From Porites lobata (lineage: Eukaryota; Cnidaria; Anthozoa; Scleractinia; Poritidae), in NCBI GenBank assembly GCA_942486035.1, contig CALNXK010000023.1, positions 1,836,001 to 1,900,000 of the forward strand: DNA of 64,000 bases, in the 5' to 3' direction. Below the pieces are notes generated by a model. It did no database searches. It worked only from the letters and a program-made list of their open reading frames with translations, and was not told where the DNA came from. Below are positions 46,800 through 58,452 of this stretch, in pieces. The first letter of the stretch is position 1; every line of letters starts with the position of its first letter. The position numbers were made by a program, and so were the translations under genes.

Positions 46800-47950
46800 G
46801 TGAAACGTCCGGCTCACATTTAGGGCGGGCCATGACAATGCAGTACGTCCAGTCACATTCAAAGTGGCCACTGGTGTTTTATGAGATGATCTATAGACCA
46901 GCCGATATAACTTTGTTACCATGGAAACATTTATTCCGATAATTAAGCATACAAATCTCATTCCATTTTGTGAAAAGCCACATCATTCAACTTTAAGAAG
47001 GAATAACTCCATTTCAGAATGTCCTATCAATATTCATTTGTCCTTTTAGATTTCCAAGGGCCTAACTAGAAACCATAATTCAAGTTTGCCTTTACCCTTC
47101 GTTTTATCTCGTGGCCTGCGTAAGTGATGAGTTTTAATTCGTGAAGCATCTGTTCCGCTTCTGCGCAAATTACGTGACTTGTGCACCTTGTCACCTTCTT
47201 TGATCAAAACCCAATTTGCAAAAAAAATGAAAACATACAAAAGATAAAAATACACGAGAGTTCTTGTTTCATTTTTTTAACAATTAGATAAAAACAGAGA
47301 GTTAACTTTTAATTGAACTCTCTTGAACTTATTAGCATTTTACTTAACGCGTGATTAACGACGATGAGTGTTTTTGACGTCACGTCAGACTAGGAAGTAG
47401 GCAAATTGTAATCGTGACAATTTTAACACACACTTTAAAATCTCCAAAATATTTCTTGATAAGAAGAATTTAAAAAAAGACTCAAGTTATATGGCACCAA
47501 ACAGCATAAAAAAATCTAAGATATTTTCTTTATGTCCAGGAGCCTACAATTTATAATTTTAGGCCCCAGAGATCCACACACACTAACAAAACATGTTCAA
47601 TCAACAAGTTTCAACCAAATCAATCACGAAAACTAAGACACTGCCCTTTGCACAGGCCTCAGGTAAGTTTGTACTAAATTTGGAGACAGCAAGAGTTAGT
47701 ACGCACATTTTGTGAAAGAAACAGATCACTGTGTGATACGTGTAAAAAGGAGATAATTCTTTGTTGATAAGGAAAAAAGGCGTGCGGTTTAAATGCGAAA
47801 AGTCCGGATAAACTGTGAAAGCTGGGTAGGCCTTTAATTGTCTACAAAAGACTGGATCATAATTTTAAATATTTAAAATAACAAAACAGCAAAGACTCAA
47901 GTGATTTGTGGTTTGCCGATATTTCGCACCGACAAGCCGTTCTTCTTCGG
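46800..47950. other. Intergenic flank of copy A
   Basis: No gene recognised. Patches (around 46,860, 47,150 and 47,350) resemble 55,780-56,340 upstream of copy B, showing that the tandem duplication of A and B extends at least to about 47,400 and 56,340. Confidence 0.6.
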
Positions 47951-48091
47951 TAGCCTCCTCGCGACGTCCGTTGCGGTTCGTTCGTCACGCATTGTTTCTC
48001 CCCCACGGACATCTGCTAAGCACAGCCGTCCGTGGTGGAGAAATGAATCCGTGACGAACGAACCGGCCAAAGAACGTCTGCGGGAAGGTTA
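47951..48091. mobile_element. TAGCC foldback element
   Basis: A 141-bp inverted repeat with TAGCC and GGTTA ends. Flanking 9-mers CTTCTTCGG and GTTCTTCTG agree at seven positions, suggesting an old target duplication. It lies about 1.3 kb upstream of the start codon of copy A. Confidence 0.6.
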
Positions 48092-48334
48092 GTTCTTCTG
48101 GGGATTTAATGAAAAAAGGAAAGTCGGTACAATTCAAATGGTACGGGATAATAGTAAAAATACTGCAGACGACTCCATGCGCCTTTCATTGTTGCATTAT
48201 TGCCTAATACCGGAGTTAGCAAAAGTTTAAGAAAGATTTTTGAACTACACGTTTCTTTGTCAATGTTATTTTATTTCTGCAAGTTTTCGTGACTCGGCAA
48301 GGGAACAGGAAACGCCCAATGTAACTATTTAACG

Positions 48335-48480
48335 TACAATGAAATCTGTATTAAGCGGACACCCTCTATTAAGAGGACAGTAGCCAAAATCCTCAAATTT
48401 ATTTCCCTTATCTTTACTGTTAATGAAACCCTTGTTAAGCGGACAACTCTGTAAATCGGACGAGGACACCTAAAAAGTGA
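48335..48480. repeat. Probable dispersed repeat
   Basis: It contains repeated TTAAG(C/A)GGACA motifs on the plus strand. Fragments with similar GTCCGTA/TAAGCGG wording occur near 62,870-63,005, so I read it as an interspersed repeat. The boundaries are approximate. Confidence 0.35.
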
Positions 48481-48633
48481 ATAAAGTACAGTGGTCATTT
48501 CTATGTAACAAATCTCCATCAAACTGACACTTATTATATTCCACCATTTAACACGCCGGGCACTGGAAAATTCTAAAGATCTCCGCCCACACAATTTTCG
48601 ATTTTTCAATCAAAAACGAGACTTCTCAAAAGA

Positions 48634-48687
48634 TGTTTTAATTGGCGTCAACATTGTTGAATGCGCAAGAAAAAAAGAAACCGGATA
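48634..48687. repeat. 54-bp direct repeat, left copy
   Basis: Identical by eye to 50,477-50,530. The two copies bracket the displaced DNAH10 promoter block, which starts two bases after this copy. Confidence 0.9.
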
Positions 48688-48875
48688 AGAATCTTGTTTC
48701 TAATCCACTCTATACGCGTATCATCCATGCTGGCGAGTTTAGCTTGAGCTCTTGTAAAAAGTACTGTATTTGTGCTTTAAGCTATATCAGTCTTGTGCCT
48801 TCTAATTCGGTTAAAATTCCTTCACGATGAACGGCTCGTTAGTTTTGAGCTCGCCGCCATCTTTACCTCTGAACT

Positions 48876-48889
48876 GTTGCTATGGCATC
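48876..48889. promoter_or_regulatory. Duplicated RFX X-box
   Basis: GTTGCTATGGCATC, unchanged from the DNAH10 X-box at 41,587-41,600, here with no dynein gene attached. The nearest gene in the same direction is oxidase copy A, starting about 2.2 kb away. Confidence 0.65.
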
Positions 48890-49086
48890 GTTGTGTCACA
48901 ACACTCGTTACAGCACAGGCATACCATTTTCGGCTTAGAGCGTAGGGGCAGGGAGCTTGCGTGACTCCGGCAGGAGATTATATAACCTTGTAATGCTGAC
49001 GCCATACCTACAACTCCAACACCGATATTTTTCGTTCACAACTGAAAAATGATTAAAAGGTTTTTCAGCAAAGTGGCCGCCAAACA

Positions 49087-49132
49087 GTGGAACCAAGAGA
49101 GAATGATCTAGCTCATTCTCTCTTGGTGGAAC
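49087..49132. mobile_element. 32-bp palindromic insertion with 7-bp target duplication
   Basis: The insert (49,094-49,125) has 13-bp perfect arms CAAGAGAGAATGA / TCATTCTCTCTTG around a 6-base spacer. It is flanked by GTGGAAC on both sides. The original block at 41,799-41,805 has a single CTGGAAT and no insert, an empty site. Confidence 0.85.
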
Positions 49133-50476
49133 TAAGTAAACTATGAATGAAACGGGAAATTTTCAGAGAGGTTACTGTCAGCTCTTTCTGAATCGTTAAA
49201 CGTTTTTATATTCAGAGTAAATCCTTATTTCCTAAGGATCACGACTCCCTCGTAGACCTTCGTATCGTGATCATGACTGATTTGTTAAGCTTGGTTAAAA
49301 TTTGTTACCTACTGAGATCTTTTTACTAGAAACATCATCCAGGTTTTTCTGAAGTTATTATATATTTCAGTCTCCCAATATCACTCATTTCATCATTTTC
49401 AACCCTATATTGTGCTCTGCTTTTCTCTTCAAACGTTCTTTGTTGAAAAGAATTCGATTTCAATTGCACAGTAGAACGTGGTTTCCGCCATAAAAATTCT
49501 GCATCAATGAAATAATCTGAATTGATAAATCATGTCGCTATTTCCTGGAGCGTTTCTATTACAAAAGATCACGTTTTGAGGAAAAAACGTAAAAAAAAAA
49601 CGGCAAAGTCAGCCTTGCGAAATCGCCACCGAAATCAGCCTTCTGACCTTGTGACATACCACGACATTATTTTACTCACCAATTTACTTCAAAACCTGTT
49701 TCCTCGATAAAAAGGATTTGGAGAAAAGACTCAGGTTATCCAGCAAAAAACAATAAACTTTAAAAAGAGAACCAATTGCTTGACTTAAAAAAAATTAATA
49801 AAAAAGCTTAATCCACCCGGTGAAAACCCGCATAAATTTACTGCGATAGAGGATTAAAAAAGCAAGGTTGTAGCCGTTGACAGTTGCTTTCGGTAATTTT
49901 ATCAGTACCCCGCAAGATGGGCAAAAAAAGCTGTAAAAATACGCGAACGTGAAACACACTCTGTACAATTCAAAATAAAAAGGGCTTTTTATCGGGTTTG
50001 TTGTTTAGCACTAAGGCTAATTTCAACGTGATATAACAACATTGCTGATTTGTCTGTAATTTACTACTGGTTTTTATCTCTCTCAGATCCCGGACGTATA
50101 CACGCAGAATTTCCATTGATTGTGTTCCTTTCCTTATAAAACCTCTGATCATGCAGGGGTTTTTTCCCGTTTTTGAGAAGACATGAATGGAAATATAGGG
50201 CGGGCATGATCGCAGACTGTAACTTATATTGCTTGTCAGTTGAGGTCGGGTGTACTATAATACTGAAATAGTTGACACATTCTGTCTTTTTACCCCACAA
50301 AATAAGAATTCCAATTTAATACATACTTGGCTCCGTTCTCTCCTCCCTATTTGCCCGGGTGTATGTGTCACGAATTGTACCCGGATTTTGCCTCGCACTG
50401 TCAATTAAAATTACACGAGATTTGCGAAATCATACAACGTTTATTAAATATTTACCAATAAAACTATATTTTATAC

Positions 50477-50530
50477 TGTTTTAATTGGCGTCAACATTGT
50501 TGAATGCGCAAGAAAAAAAGAAACCGGATA
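50477..50530. repeat. 54-bp direct repeat, right copy
   Basis: Second copy of the sequence at 48,634-48,687; it follows immediately after the displaced promoter block. Confidence 0.9.
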
Positions 50531-52100
50531 TGCATACAGGTACAGGAAGTTTATCTTTTAACCCATTTACAAGGAACTTCGATCACCTTGCAACACGTAC
50601 TCGCAGCCTTCATTAACCGCAGGTCAGTTTTAGAGTACTGATCTCTTATTTTGTTTTGTTTGTATATAGCTTGTTTTACTCATTTGATCTCTTGAAATAT
50701 GAGGTGCATTGTTCGTTTAAAGTCTTTTCGTCAATTTGTCCACTTTAAAGAAATTAATTCAAACGTATATCGTCATAGTCTTTGGAGTATTCCACGTTTC
50801 CACTATTTTTTAGAATGGTATCTGATATCTCATTTTACTTTCTCTATCCAAACCTGTATTAGTACATTCCAAAAGGGAATCCTCGGATGTCCGCTTAAAA
50901 CAGGTGTCACTGAAAAGTTGCAGTCTCATATGCATCTGTTTTATTTTAAGTTGAATCGAGAGCTTAACTTGACTATCGGACGCTCATTTTCTTCAGGGTT
51001 TCATACTGAGTAAAGCCAACAAAATACGCAAGCACGCGTAAAAATCGGCGCCACTCGGGTCAAATACCCCAGAGGAAAATGAGGGACTACTCACAGCTTA
51101 TAATTTAATGAATTCTCCATATTTCAGTGCCTGAAATCGCAACTAGGGAAAATTAGGTGACTGTACTGAGTTCTAGGAAGTGCACAACGCCACAACTCTT
51201 TGATCAAAATAGTACTGAGCTAAATGAAAGTGCCTCTAACAGGTGCTACTGGATGAATAACGATTAAGATTTGAAATCAGTTGGTAAACTCTTTACATAT
51301 ATAAGAATATATTAAAAAAGAATATAAAGTCTGATATCTGCGAAATTTTTTTAGAAAATAATATGAATAAACTCAAGGCTGAGATTTTGCGAGTTGAAAA
51401 TCTGTCAAGACAATACAATAATGCAAAAGAGAATGAGCTCAGCTAAGCTCATTCTCTCTTGAATAATGTTTTCTCTAAACAGCAAAACTAGTTACCAACA
51501 CGAAAAAACCTGCTTAAATTGCAATTAATGCTCCAATATATTTTAGCGCTTTGTTAACCTCTGATGTACACTTTAAAGCCGGCGTTGTGAAAAAGGAAGA
51601 AGAACTAACATTTTCAGTAGATATTGAAGAAAAATAACGTCTGCATGCAAATTTCATTTTTTTGACAGGCTTAAAAGTGTTCGAAACGACTTAAAACTTT
51701 CTTTACACTCAACAATGGTTAGCTTAAAAAAAAAGAGTGAGTCATTAATAAAGTACTATATCAAGGTTACGTGTGCCTTTAAGTGAGCCCGTAAGTTACC
51801 ACGTAAAACAGTAACTTACGAGAGTGCTAAGTACGTTCCATGCAGCACCGGTAAGTGTACCCATGACGGATTCGTAAGTGACCTACTTAAGTGGGCACTT
51901 AAGTGTAGGTTTTATGCAACCGGGCCCAGACCCTCAGCCATTGATGGCTTCAAAGACTCTAAACTGAAGCAGACCCGTCAGTACAACTTGTACCGTTGAG
52001 ACCACGCACAGTCCGTGCCCTCCTCAATCTATGCTTACGTGTATGGCACACGAATCGTACCAGGATTTTGCCTTGTCCTGAGGTCAATGATCAAAATCAA
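50531..52100. other. Intergenic, no gene recognised
   Basis: A 104-codon frame at 50,699-51,013 has no recognisable content or splice context. The stretch holds one small palindromic insertion (51,417-51,468) and a hairpin near 51,790-51,825. It has no counterpart downstream of copy A. Confidence 0.6.
51417..51468. mobile_element. 38-bp palindromic insertion with 7-bp target duplication
   Basis: The insert (51,424-51,461) has 16-bp arms CAAAAGAGAATGAGCT / AGCTCATTCTCTCTTG with one mismatch and a 6-base spacer. It is flanked by AATAATG on both sides. The arms share the core of the element at 49,094-49,125. Confidence 0.85.
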
Positions 52101-52140
52101 AGTGAACTCATATAACTTTTATTAAATATTTACCAATAAA

Positions 52141-52320
52141 ACTATTTTATATTTACAAAGCATTCAATAAATTAAATCTCAAAAATAGATAATCACCATA
52201 GCTATAATTAATTTGCGAATAGAACTTTTTTATATTTACAAAGCATGCAATAATTCACAATGACAAAAATACGAGATATTAGCCATAGAGATAGACGTCA
52301 ATAAATACGTGTTAATTTGC
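52141..52320. repeat. Tandem repeat downstream of oxidase copy B
   Basis: Two units of the repeat seen three times downstream of copy A. Confidence 0.6.
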
Positions 52321-52356
52321 TAGATTTCTCTTTATAACCAGCATTTTTTCATTTCT

Positions 52357-52362
52357 TTTATT
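52357..52362 (-). terminator. Poly(A) signal, oxidase copy B
   Basis: AATAAA on the minus strand, about 60 bp after the stop codon, as in copy A. Confidence 0.55.
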
Positions 52363-52422
52363 TCTAGTTAAACGTTCAGTCTCAAGAAAGAAAGGGTACA
52401 TTGAAAACTCAACAACAAATGC

Positions 52423-55400
52423 TCAAAGCTTTGACAGATAAATCTGTGGTCTCTTGAGAACACGATCCACCATGGCACTCGCTTCTATAGCACATCCCCA
52501 GGAGAAAGTCACACCCGACCCTCCGTGTCCATAGTTGTGCAGAATCGACGGACACACAGGATCCCACTCCAAACGAACGTTGCCTTTACGAGCGGGCCGC
52601 AGTCCTACCAACACTTCTTCCACGTCTTCGTCTCCATAGTTACGAAGTGGAGGGTAGAACTCTTTGACTTTGTCAAACATTCTTCTGATTGGTGGATAAT
52701 CGAGCGTGAGATTTCTGTCCCATTGGTAGGGTTGTACCATGCCACCCAACCACAGTTTGTCTTCACCTCTTGGAAGGATGAACACAAAGCTTTGTCCGTC
52801 TTTTTTGGACTCGTCAATGTCCTCGATCAGCGAGATGCACATGGAATGGTTGAGTTTGGGCATCAAGCTTCCATCATTTCTAACTTTAAGAATACAACCT
52901 GAGATTCCAATAAAAACGGTCCTGTTAGAATGCGATCACTGCTTGAATTTAGATGAAATGTGTGTTTGGGGGTAAGAGGGAAATGAGATGTTTATATTAC
53001 AAAATGCAATAAATTAAAAGGGAGAATTATTTACCTCTCAGAGGGTAAACATCTTCGTCTCCTGCCAGTTCTTTAGCGCTGAGTCCAGAGCAGTTGAATA
53101 TCAGCTGAGCTTCGTATTTCTTTTTCAAGTCTTCTGCTTGATCTCTCAGCAGTCCTTTAATTTCATCGTGTACAAAGCGACAGCCCTTATCTTTACACTG
53201 TTTGTAAAGCCACTGCATGTATACAACTGTGTCAACCATAGGAGCCATGTGCTGGTATGCGTCCACCACACCCGTGTCAGTGTTCACCGCTAAAGGAGAA
53301 AAATAGTTAGCGATCAGTTAGCATCTATATGCATAGAATAATTGACAAGGGAATTATAAATTCTAAATGAATACTTTGGAACTACACAGTAGACGAAACT
53401 ATTGAGGATTTGTCTGGAACATGTACCATTTTGCCGAACCTTTACTTACGTAGAAGACTATTGAAATTCTTAACTGCTATTGAGGTGAAGCGCAACAGCG
53501 CGTAAAAATAACGGGTTCGTTGAAGTTGTTAAAAGGTAAGATATGGAGGGACCTTTGCCCGAAGAGGGTCTTATGAGCATTAAACAAAAAAAATGTGTTA
53601 ATAAAACTGAGCGCACGCGAGAAAGGGAAAGACGCTTTTTCTTTTCCTGGCGCTCTCTTTGCCTTTCTTTAGGTTCTTTGCGGCACCAAATATGCCACCG
53701 AAGAGGAGATAGGGAGCCATACGAACTCTCACCAGTTTCTTCGATGAGTTTTGAGTCATGACGAAATCCTGGCAAATGACAGAGTTCGCTCATTTTCTCC
53801 AACTGTGCTGGAAGGTCTTCAACCATATCCTTGAAGTAGAAGACAGATTGCCTGAGGTACGCTCCAGTTTCTTTTGGTTTCATAGCCAATTCCATGAACT
53901 TTCCATAACTGTCCATACACCACACCTTGGATCTCTCAAGTGACTTCTCATCTGTGTGCCGTCCGCACACCGCAGGAGGCCATTCCCACAAAGCACCGGC
54001 GATCTCGGAGGTGATGCATTTACCAGAAGCGACTGGTGAGGCGAACTCCTTTGCTACAACTGTGACTTTGTACCTAAGAAAAATAATAGGTATGACTTAA
54101 TTAAGAGTAATGAATATACACTATAATCATAAATTAAGTTATGCGAAATAGGGGTAATTGAACTGGAGGCAAATAAAGAATGCTCTTCATCCGAAGGAAA
54201 ACACTGCGTTCACACACAACGTGTCTGGTCGCTCAAAGAATTACTGTATGACAAATAATATCGAACATTTAAGTTTAAGTGTCAAGGAAAAAAGCGCATG
54301 CGTAATATGGTTAGGTGAGTCAACATTTTTCTCTGGTCCCTAACACGAAGGAATTTTTTCCTTTGCCGCAAAGTCAATTCAACGGAAAACCACTGAATCT
54401 ATTAGGGGAATGAAGTGTTTTCCTATTTTGATAGATTTATTTCACTGCTTTAAGTTTCAATGATTTTACTTAATCTGTGAAACAGATGATAGTAGTATTA
54501 CACTGTAATTCCATGAGTTTCTTTTGTTCACTTGTGACAATGGCTGATTTGAATTAAATCAGTCAGTTTTGATTTCAAAAACTACTGAATAACTTGTCGT
54601 CAAAGAAGTTTAAGATATTAGTTACGCTCTTCATTGCCATTTTTTTTGTAAGTATTCCAACAAGGAAATAGATTCAATGTCAATGATTCATCCGTATGAA
54701 AATAAAACTTTTGTGGTTAACGGATCTTTTCGAAATATTTTAATTCGAACGGAGGAACCAAACTTAAGAAAATTAAGGAACCTCTCGACAGTGTTTGTTA
54801 TAAAAGGTAGCTATTTTCAACTTTTGCTTTTTTTCTAAGGGTTACTTACCCCTTGTTTAGTAATTGTAAAGCACTGGTTATCCCAACTACTCCGCCACCG
54901 ATCACGAGAATGTGAGGCACTTTTGGTGTGTTCTGAAACAAAATATAAAGGAGATAAATTTTCATAGCTTTTCATGAACAAGAACCGATATTTACAAGGT
55001 TGGGCTGCTGATACTCCTCAGAAGTCGATGTCAGGAAAATCGGGCGTTGTAACTGGAAGTAAAAGTTTGAATTTTTACCGGACCACTTAGTCAGATTCTG
55101 TTCCTTCCTGTTCTGTTCATATATAACAATGAGAACGGTCACCGTACGTTTATGACCGTTTGTCCCACAAGCTACCAAAGCAACGTTATTGTTCCTCTAA
55201 TTCCATCCACCTCAGCTTAACGCCAAAAACAAAGCTGCTTATACTGGGTCTTGAGCAAATTTTGTTTTAGCACCTTTTTAGGTACAACACTGAGAGTTTA
55301 TTAACATTAAGCTGAATTCATGACAATTGTGAGATATGAAGGAGTAGATCTATCTTTACAAAGAGAATCGATTTTTCTTTCAAGCTACGAGGCAAGCTTA

Positions 55401-55533
55401 ATTTTTGCAGGTCCAATTTCGTCCACTCTAGCTTTTAAAAGTAAAAAAGAATATTTGATAAAAAGAAAAAAATCTGTCTCATTACCTCTAGATTTTTGTT
55501 GTTCTCAAACGTTCTTGTGAAGGGTAATGCCAT
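52423..55533 (-). CDS. D-amino-acid/D-aspartate oxidase family flavoenzyme, copy B
   Basis: Five exons with the structure of copy A: 55,486-55,533, 54,850-54,932, 53,733-54,073, 53,035-53,289 and 52,423-52,898; 400 residues plus stop, same phases. The protein is nearly identical to copy A; visible differences include MFDKV for MFEKV, LEKMSELC for LDKMNELC and AEDLKKKYEAQ for AEGLKRKYKAQ. The Rossmann motif, substrate Arg, family signature and C-terminal Ser-Lys-Leu are all kept, so it is probably a working peroxisomal enzyme. Exon 3 uses the donor GTGAGA where copy A has GTAAGA. Introns differ far more than exons. Confidence 0.9.
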
Positions 55534-55650
55534 TTTTCCAGCCTTGGTTGTCTTTGTCAGAAATTGTGTAAATCTGCTGAGCTAACTTTGAGTTTCTTCC
55601 TTCTTGAGTCCTGAAGCTGATTTATGCTGTACTGATCCAAAATGATCCCA

Positions 55651-55719
55651 TTTTATAGGCAACCGAAACAATCAGTTTTGAACATTCCAAGAAATTTCAT
55701 TTTTGTCAGAGTGACGTCA
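55651..55719 (-). promoter_or_regulatory. TATA box and CRE of copy B
   Basis: TATAAAA at 55,651-55,657 (minus strand), 118 bp upstream of the start codon, and a perfect TGACGTCA at 55,712-55,719. Order and spacing resemble copy A. Confidence 0.6.
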
Positions 55720-56615
55720 ATGAAACGTCCGGCTCACATCTGGAACGTGCCATGACAATGCAGTTTGTTCCAAATGTTCCCCATTCAAAGTAACCTGTAG
55801 TTTCCTTTTTGTGAGATGATCTATGATCACAGAACAGTAATATACCATTGTCACCAAGGAAACATTTATTCCGATAATTAGGCATATACAGTTTGTAAAA
55901 AGCTACATTATTCAACTGTTGGAACGGATAACACCCTTGGCTAGGTTTACACTGGCCTAACTTGAAATCATGATTCAAGTTTGCATTTGCCCTCTCAACT
56001 TTGACAGTCCTTTAAGATGGCCTTATTACAGAAGCATCTGTTCCGCTTCTCTGCAAATTACGTGACCTTGAACGACTAGTGTCAAGAACACGTTTTCTGA
56101 CTTCAAACTGTCTTTTAAAACTTCTTCGATTAAAACCTCATTAACAACAAAGAATAGAAACATAAGAAAAATGGATGGATAACTAGACTTTTTTTGTTTT
56201 ATATTTTAAAGCAAGTTAAACTACTTCATGCGGAGTGATAAGTTTTAATTGAAGTCTCTTGAAGAGACTACGTCACGCGTGATTAACGATGATAATCCCA
56301 TTTGACGTCGCGCGAGATTAGACAAGCGGTTGTAACGGAATGATTCAGCGATCACGATAAAAAAAATATATTGCAATTGCTTCTGATGTTTCTTTGTACT
56401 CCTAGAGAGCTTCCACTTATTATGATATCTCTGACTGTCATATGTCTATCAACGATGACACAGCTACAGAAATATTGTTATCCTTTTTAACTTTTTTTAA
56501 AAAGTGAAGCTTTTCCAAGGGTACTATTTTTAGGTAAAGGCTGCAAAATGCCTTTGAGTCAACTCCCAAACAAGTAAATACTTGAATAAATTCATCAGGC
56601 TAGTGAAGTTAATAT

Positions 56616-56894
56616 CGATTTAAATGTTCTCAAAACATAGCCAGTCTTAACGTCTTAATGATGCTGACAGTTTCGATGACTGTCAGCCATCTTTATCAAA
56701 ACTTGGAAAACATTAAGAGGTCTTAAAAGTGTCAGAAGCCTTAAATAGGCTTCTGAAGGTGTTAATTATTGCGATAAACGCACTTTTTAAAAGTTAATGT
56801 TTTCCAATTTTTGATAAAGATGGCTGACAGTCATCAAAACTGTCAGCATCATTAAGACGTTAAGACTGGCTATGTTTTGAGAACATTTAAATCG
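56616..56894. mobile_element. 279-bp foldback element
   Basis: Arms of about 100 bp begin CGATTTAAATGTTCTCAAAA and end with the reverse complement; the arms also carry CTGACAGT/ACTGTCAG. The central part is an AT-rich loop with its own small inverted repeat. No open frame; non-autonomous. Confidence 0.8.
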
Positions 56895-56965
56895 GTAAAA
56901 CAAGTAAATAATTTTCATCAGACTGAACGAGATTTACTGTAAATGATGTTCACCGGTATCTCAGC

Positions 56966-57361
56966 AGGGGCACCCAACGACAATTTTCGGGAAAATATCT
57001 GTTCGGAAGACGATTTGAGATCTAGAATTTTCGGAACATTTGTTGTAAAATTTTTTGCTTGCCTGCCTCTCCTAGGATTTTCGAACATCTAAAAACTACT
57101 ATAGTTGCCCATTTTTAACGGATTTTTACCCTTAAAAGGTCACCTAGAATTTTCGGGAGCCTTGTTTCTGGCTGAAATTTTCGAAAAGGTAAGTTTTGAT
57201 CCCTATAATTTTCGGATCACTAGACTTTCAGCTAGGAAATCCGAACAGATGAAAAAATTTTAGGGGATAAAAATATGCCTTTATCTACCGTTTAATACTA
57301 AAATACGTTTAACAATGCTATGTTTAAGTGGTTTTGAACTATATTCTCGTTGGGTGCCCCT
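56966..57361. mobile_element. 396-bp element with 15-bp terminal inverted repeats
   Basis: It starts AGGGGCACCCAACGA and ends with its exact reverse complement. The interior repeats AATTTTCGG-type words. A degenerate relative in the opposite orientation lies at about 59,600-59,932. Confidence 0.75.
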
Positions 57362-57659
57362 GTTTCAGCTTTTGTTCTGGTAAAAAATCTTTATTCTACA
57401 ACAGTAAATAGAACCAGACAAGAAAGTGAAGTTTGATGTTTTAAACTGTCTTTTTCCACTGGATGTCCAAAATGAACTTCAGCTGCTATCAGGAGTCTTC
57501 ACTGAAAAAACCTTTCAACAGGGTTTTGAAGCTGCGCCTTACAACGGCATTACCAATGGAATCAATGTGAAAAGAAAATTACGTGACCGTCATTTTCTCG
57601 GAATTGTAAGGGTTACTGATCTGATACATTTCTAACCGCTCTTCCTTCTGAAGTTAGGG

Positions 57660-58075
57660 ATTTTAAGTCCGGGGGGGGGGCACTCCCTTATATAAGCCGT
57701 ATATGTATGTGCAGCCCCAAAGGGAAGGGTTTTTGCGCTGTTGGTCTAAAAAAACGGGTATAGACTTTGCCCATTTGGGTCTGGAATCGGGTATGGTTCT
57801 CGAGGGAACTCGTAGGAGTGTATGAACGAATTCATTGTTTCAATTCCAACTGATTTAGAAAGAAAGAGAAATATGCGAATTCGAAATGGATTTGAAGAAA
57901 TCTTTTTTGCTCTTGTTCTAATCTAAGTAATGATGAAAAAAATTCTTAAGGGCCAGGTCTGAAAACGGGTGTAAAAAATGACATTTTTTGTCTGAAATAG
58001 AGTCAGGATTTGGAGAACCGGGCGGCGCACCTCCACCAATGATTCCCAGGTGTACCCTACCCGGAGAGATTTTGA
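57660..58075. repeat. Dispersed repeat
   Basis: It begins with a G run followed by GCACTCCCTTATATAAGC and ends in a CCTACCCGG-like stretch. It resembles a type of repeat I associate with coral genomes. Boundaries are approximate. Confidence 0.45.
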
Positions 58076-58452
58076 TCAATCACGACGGTGACAGCAGCGA
58101 AAACGTCACTTAAAAAGCCTCATACACGTGTAAAGTTGTTTTGCTAACCTAAACTCGTTCTCGCGTTCGTCGCCGTCGATGCTTTTAAAGCTCCCAAATG
58201 TTACAACATCTTTAACAAAAATTATAAATGGAATGGAATAAAGGGGAAGCCTCCAAAGTCAAAATTTTTACCGATCAAAGAAATGGCCATTTCAGTCTAT
58301 GGTTTCAATTCCGAGTGCATGCCGGGGTGCACGAGGCTTAAGGTCCCTCGTCTTTGACGCGTGCTCGCTCATCAGATTTGAGGCGGACACGTTTCCCCTG
58401 GATTCACTTATGACTTAAATATCTTAATAAACTTGATAATTGCCCCTTATTA

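Larger units (their letters stand above)
48690..50475. repeat. Displaced copy of DNAH10 start and promoter
   Basis: This segment matches 41,401-43,161 closely over its whole length, with small substitutions and indels. It includes the first 39 coding bases of DNAH10 (MDDTRIEWIRNKI), the start codon at 48,726-48,728 and the X-box. The rest of exon 1 and its donor are missing, so it cannot make dynein. It faces left, towards oxidase copy A. Confidence 0.92.

Noticed and set aside
48690..48728. A second dynein gene start
   Set aside because: Only the first 39 coding bases are present; the frame then runs into unrelated sequence without the rest of exon 1 or its donor, so it is a displaced fragment.
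50699..51013. 104-codon plus-strand open frame
   Set aside because: No family recognised and no splice or poly(A) context; its composition is like the surrounding intergenic DNA.
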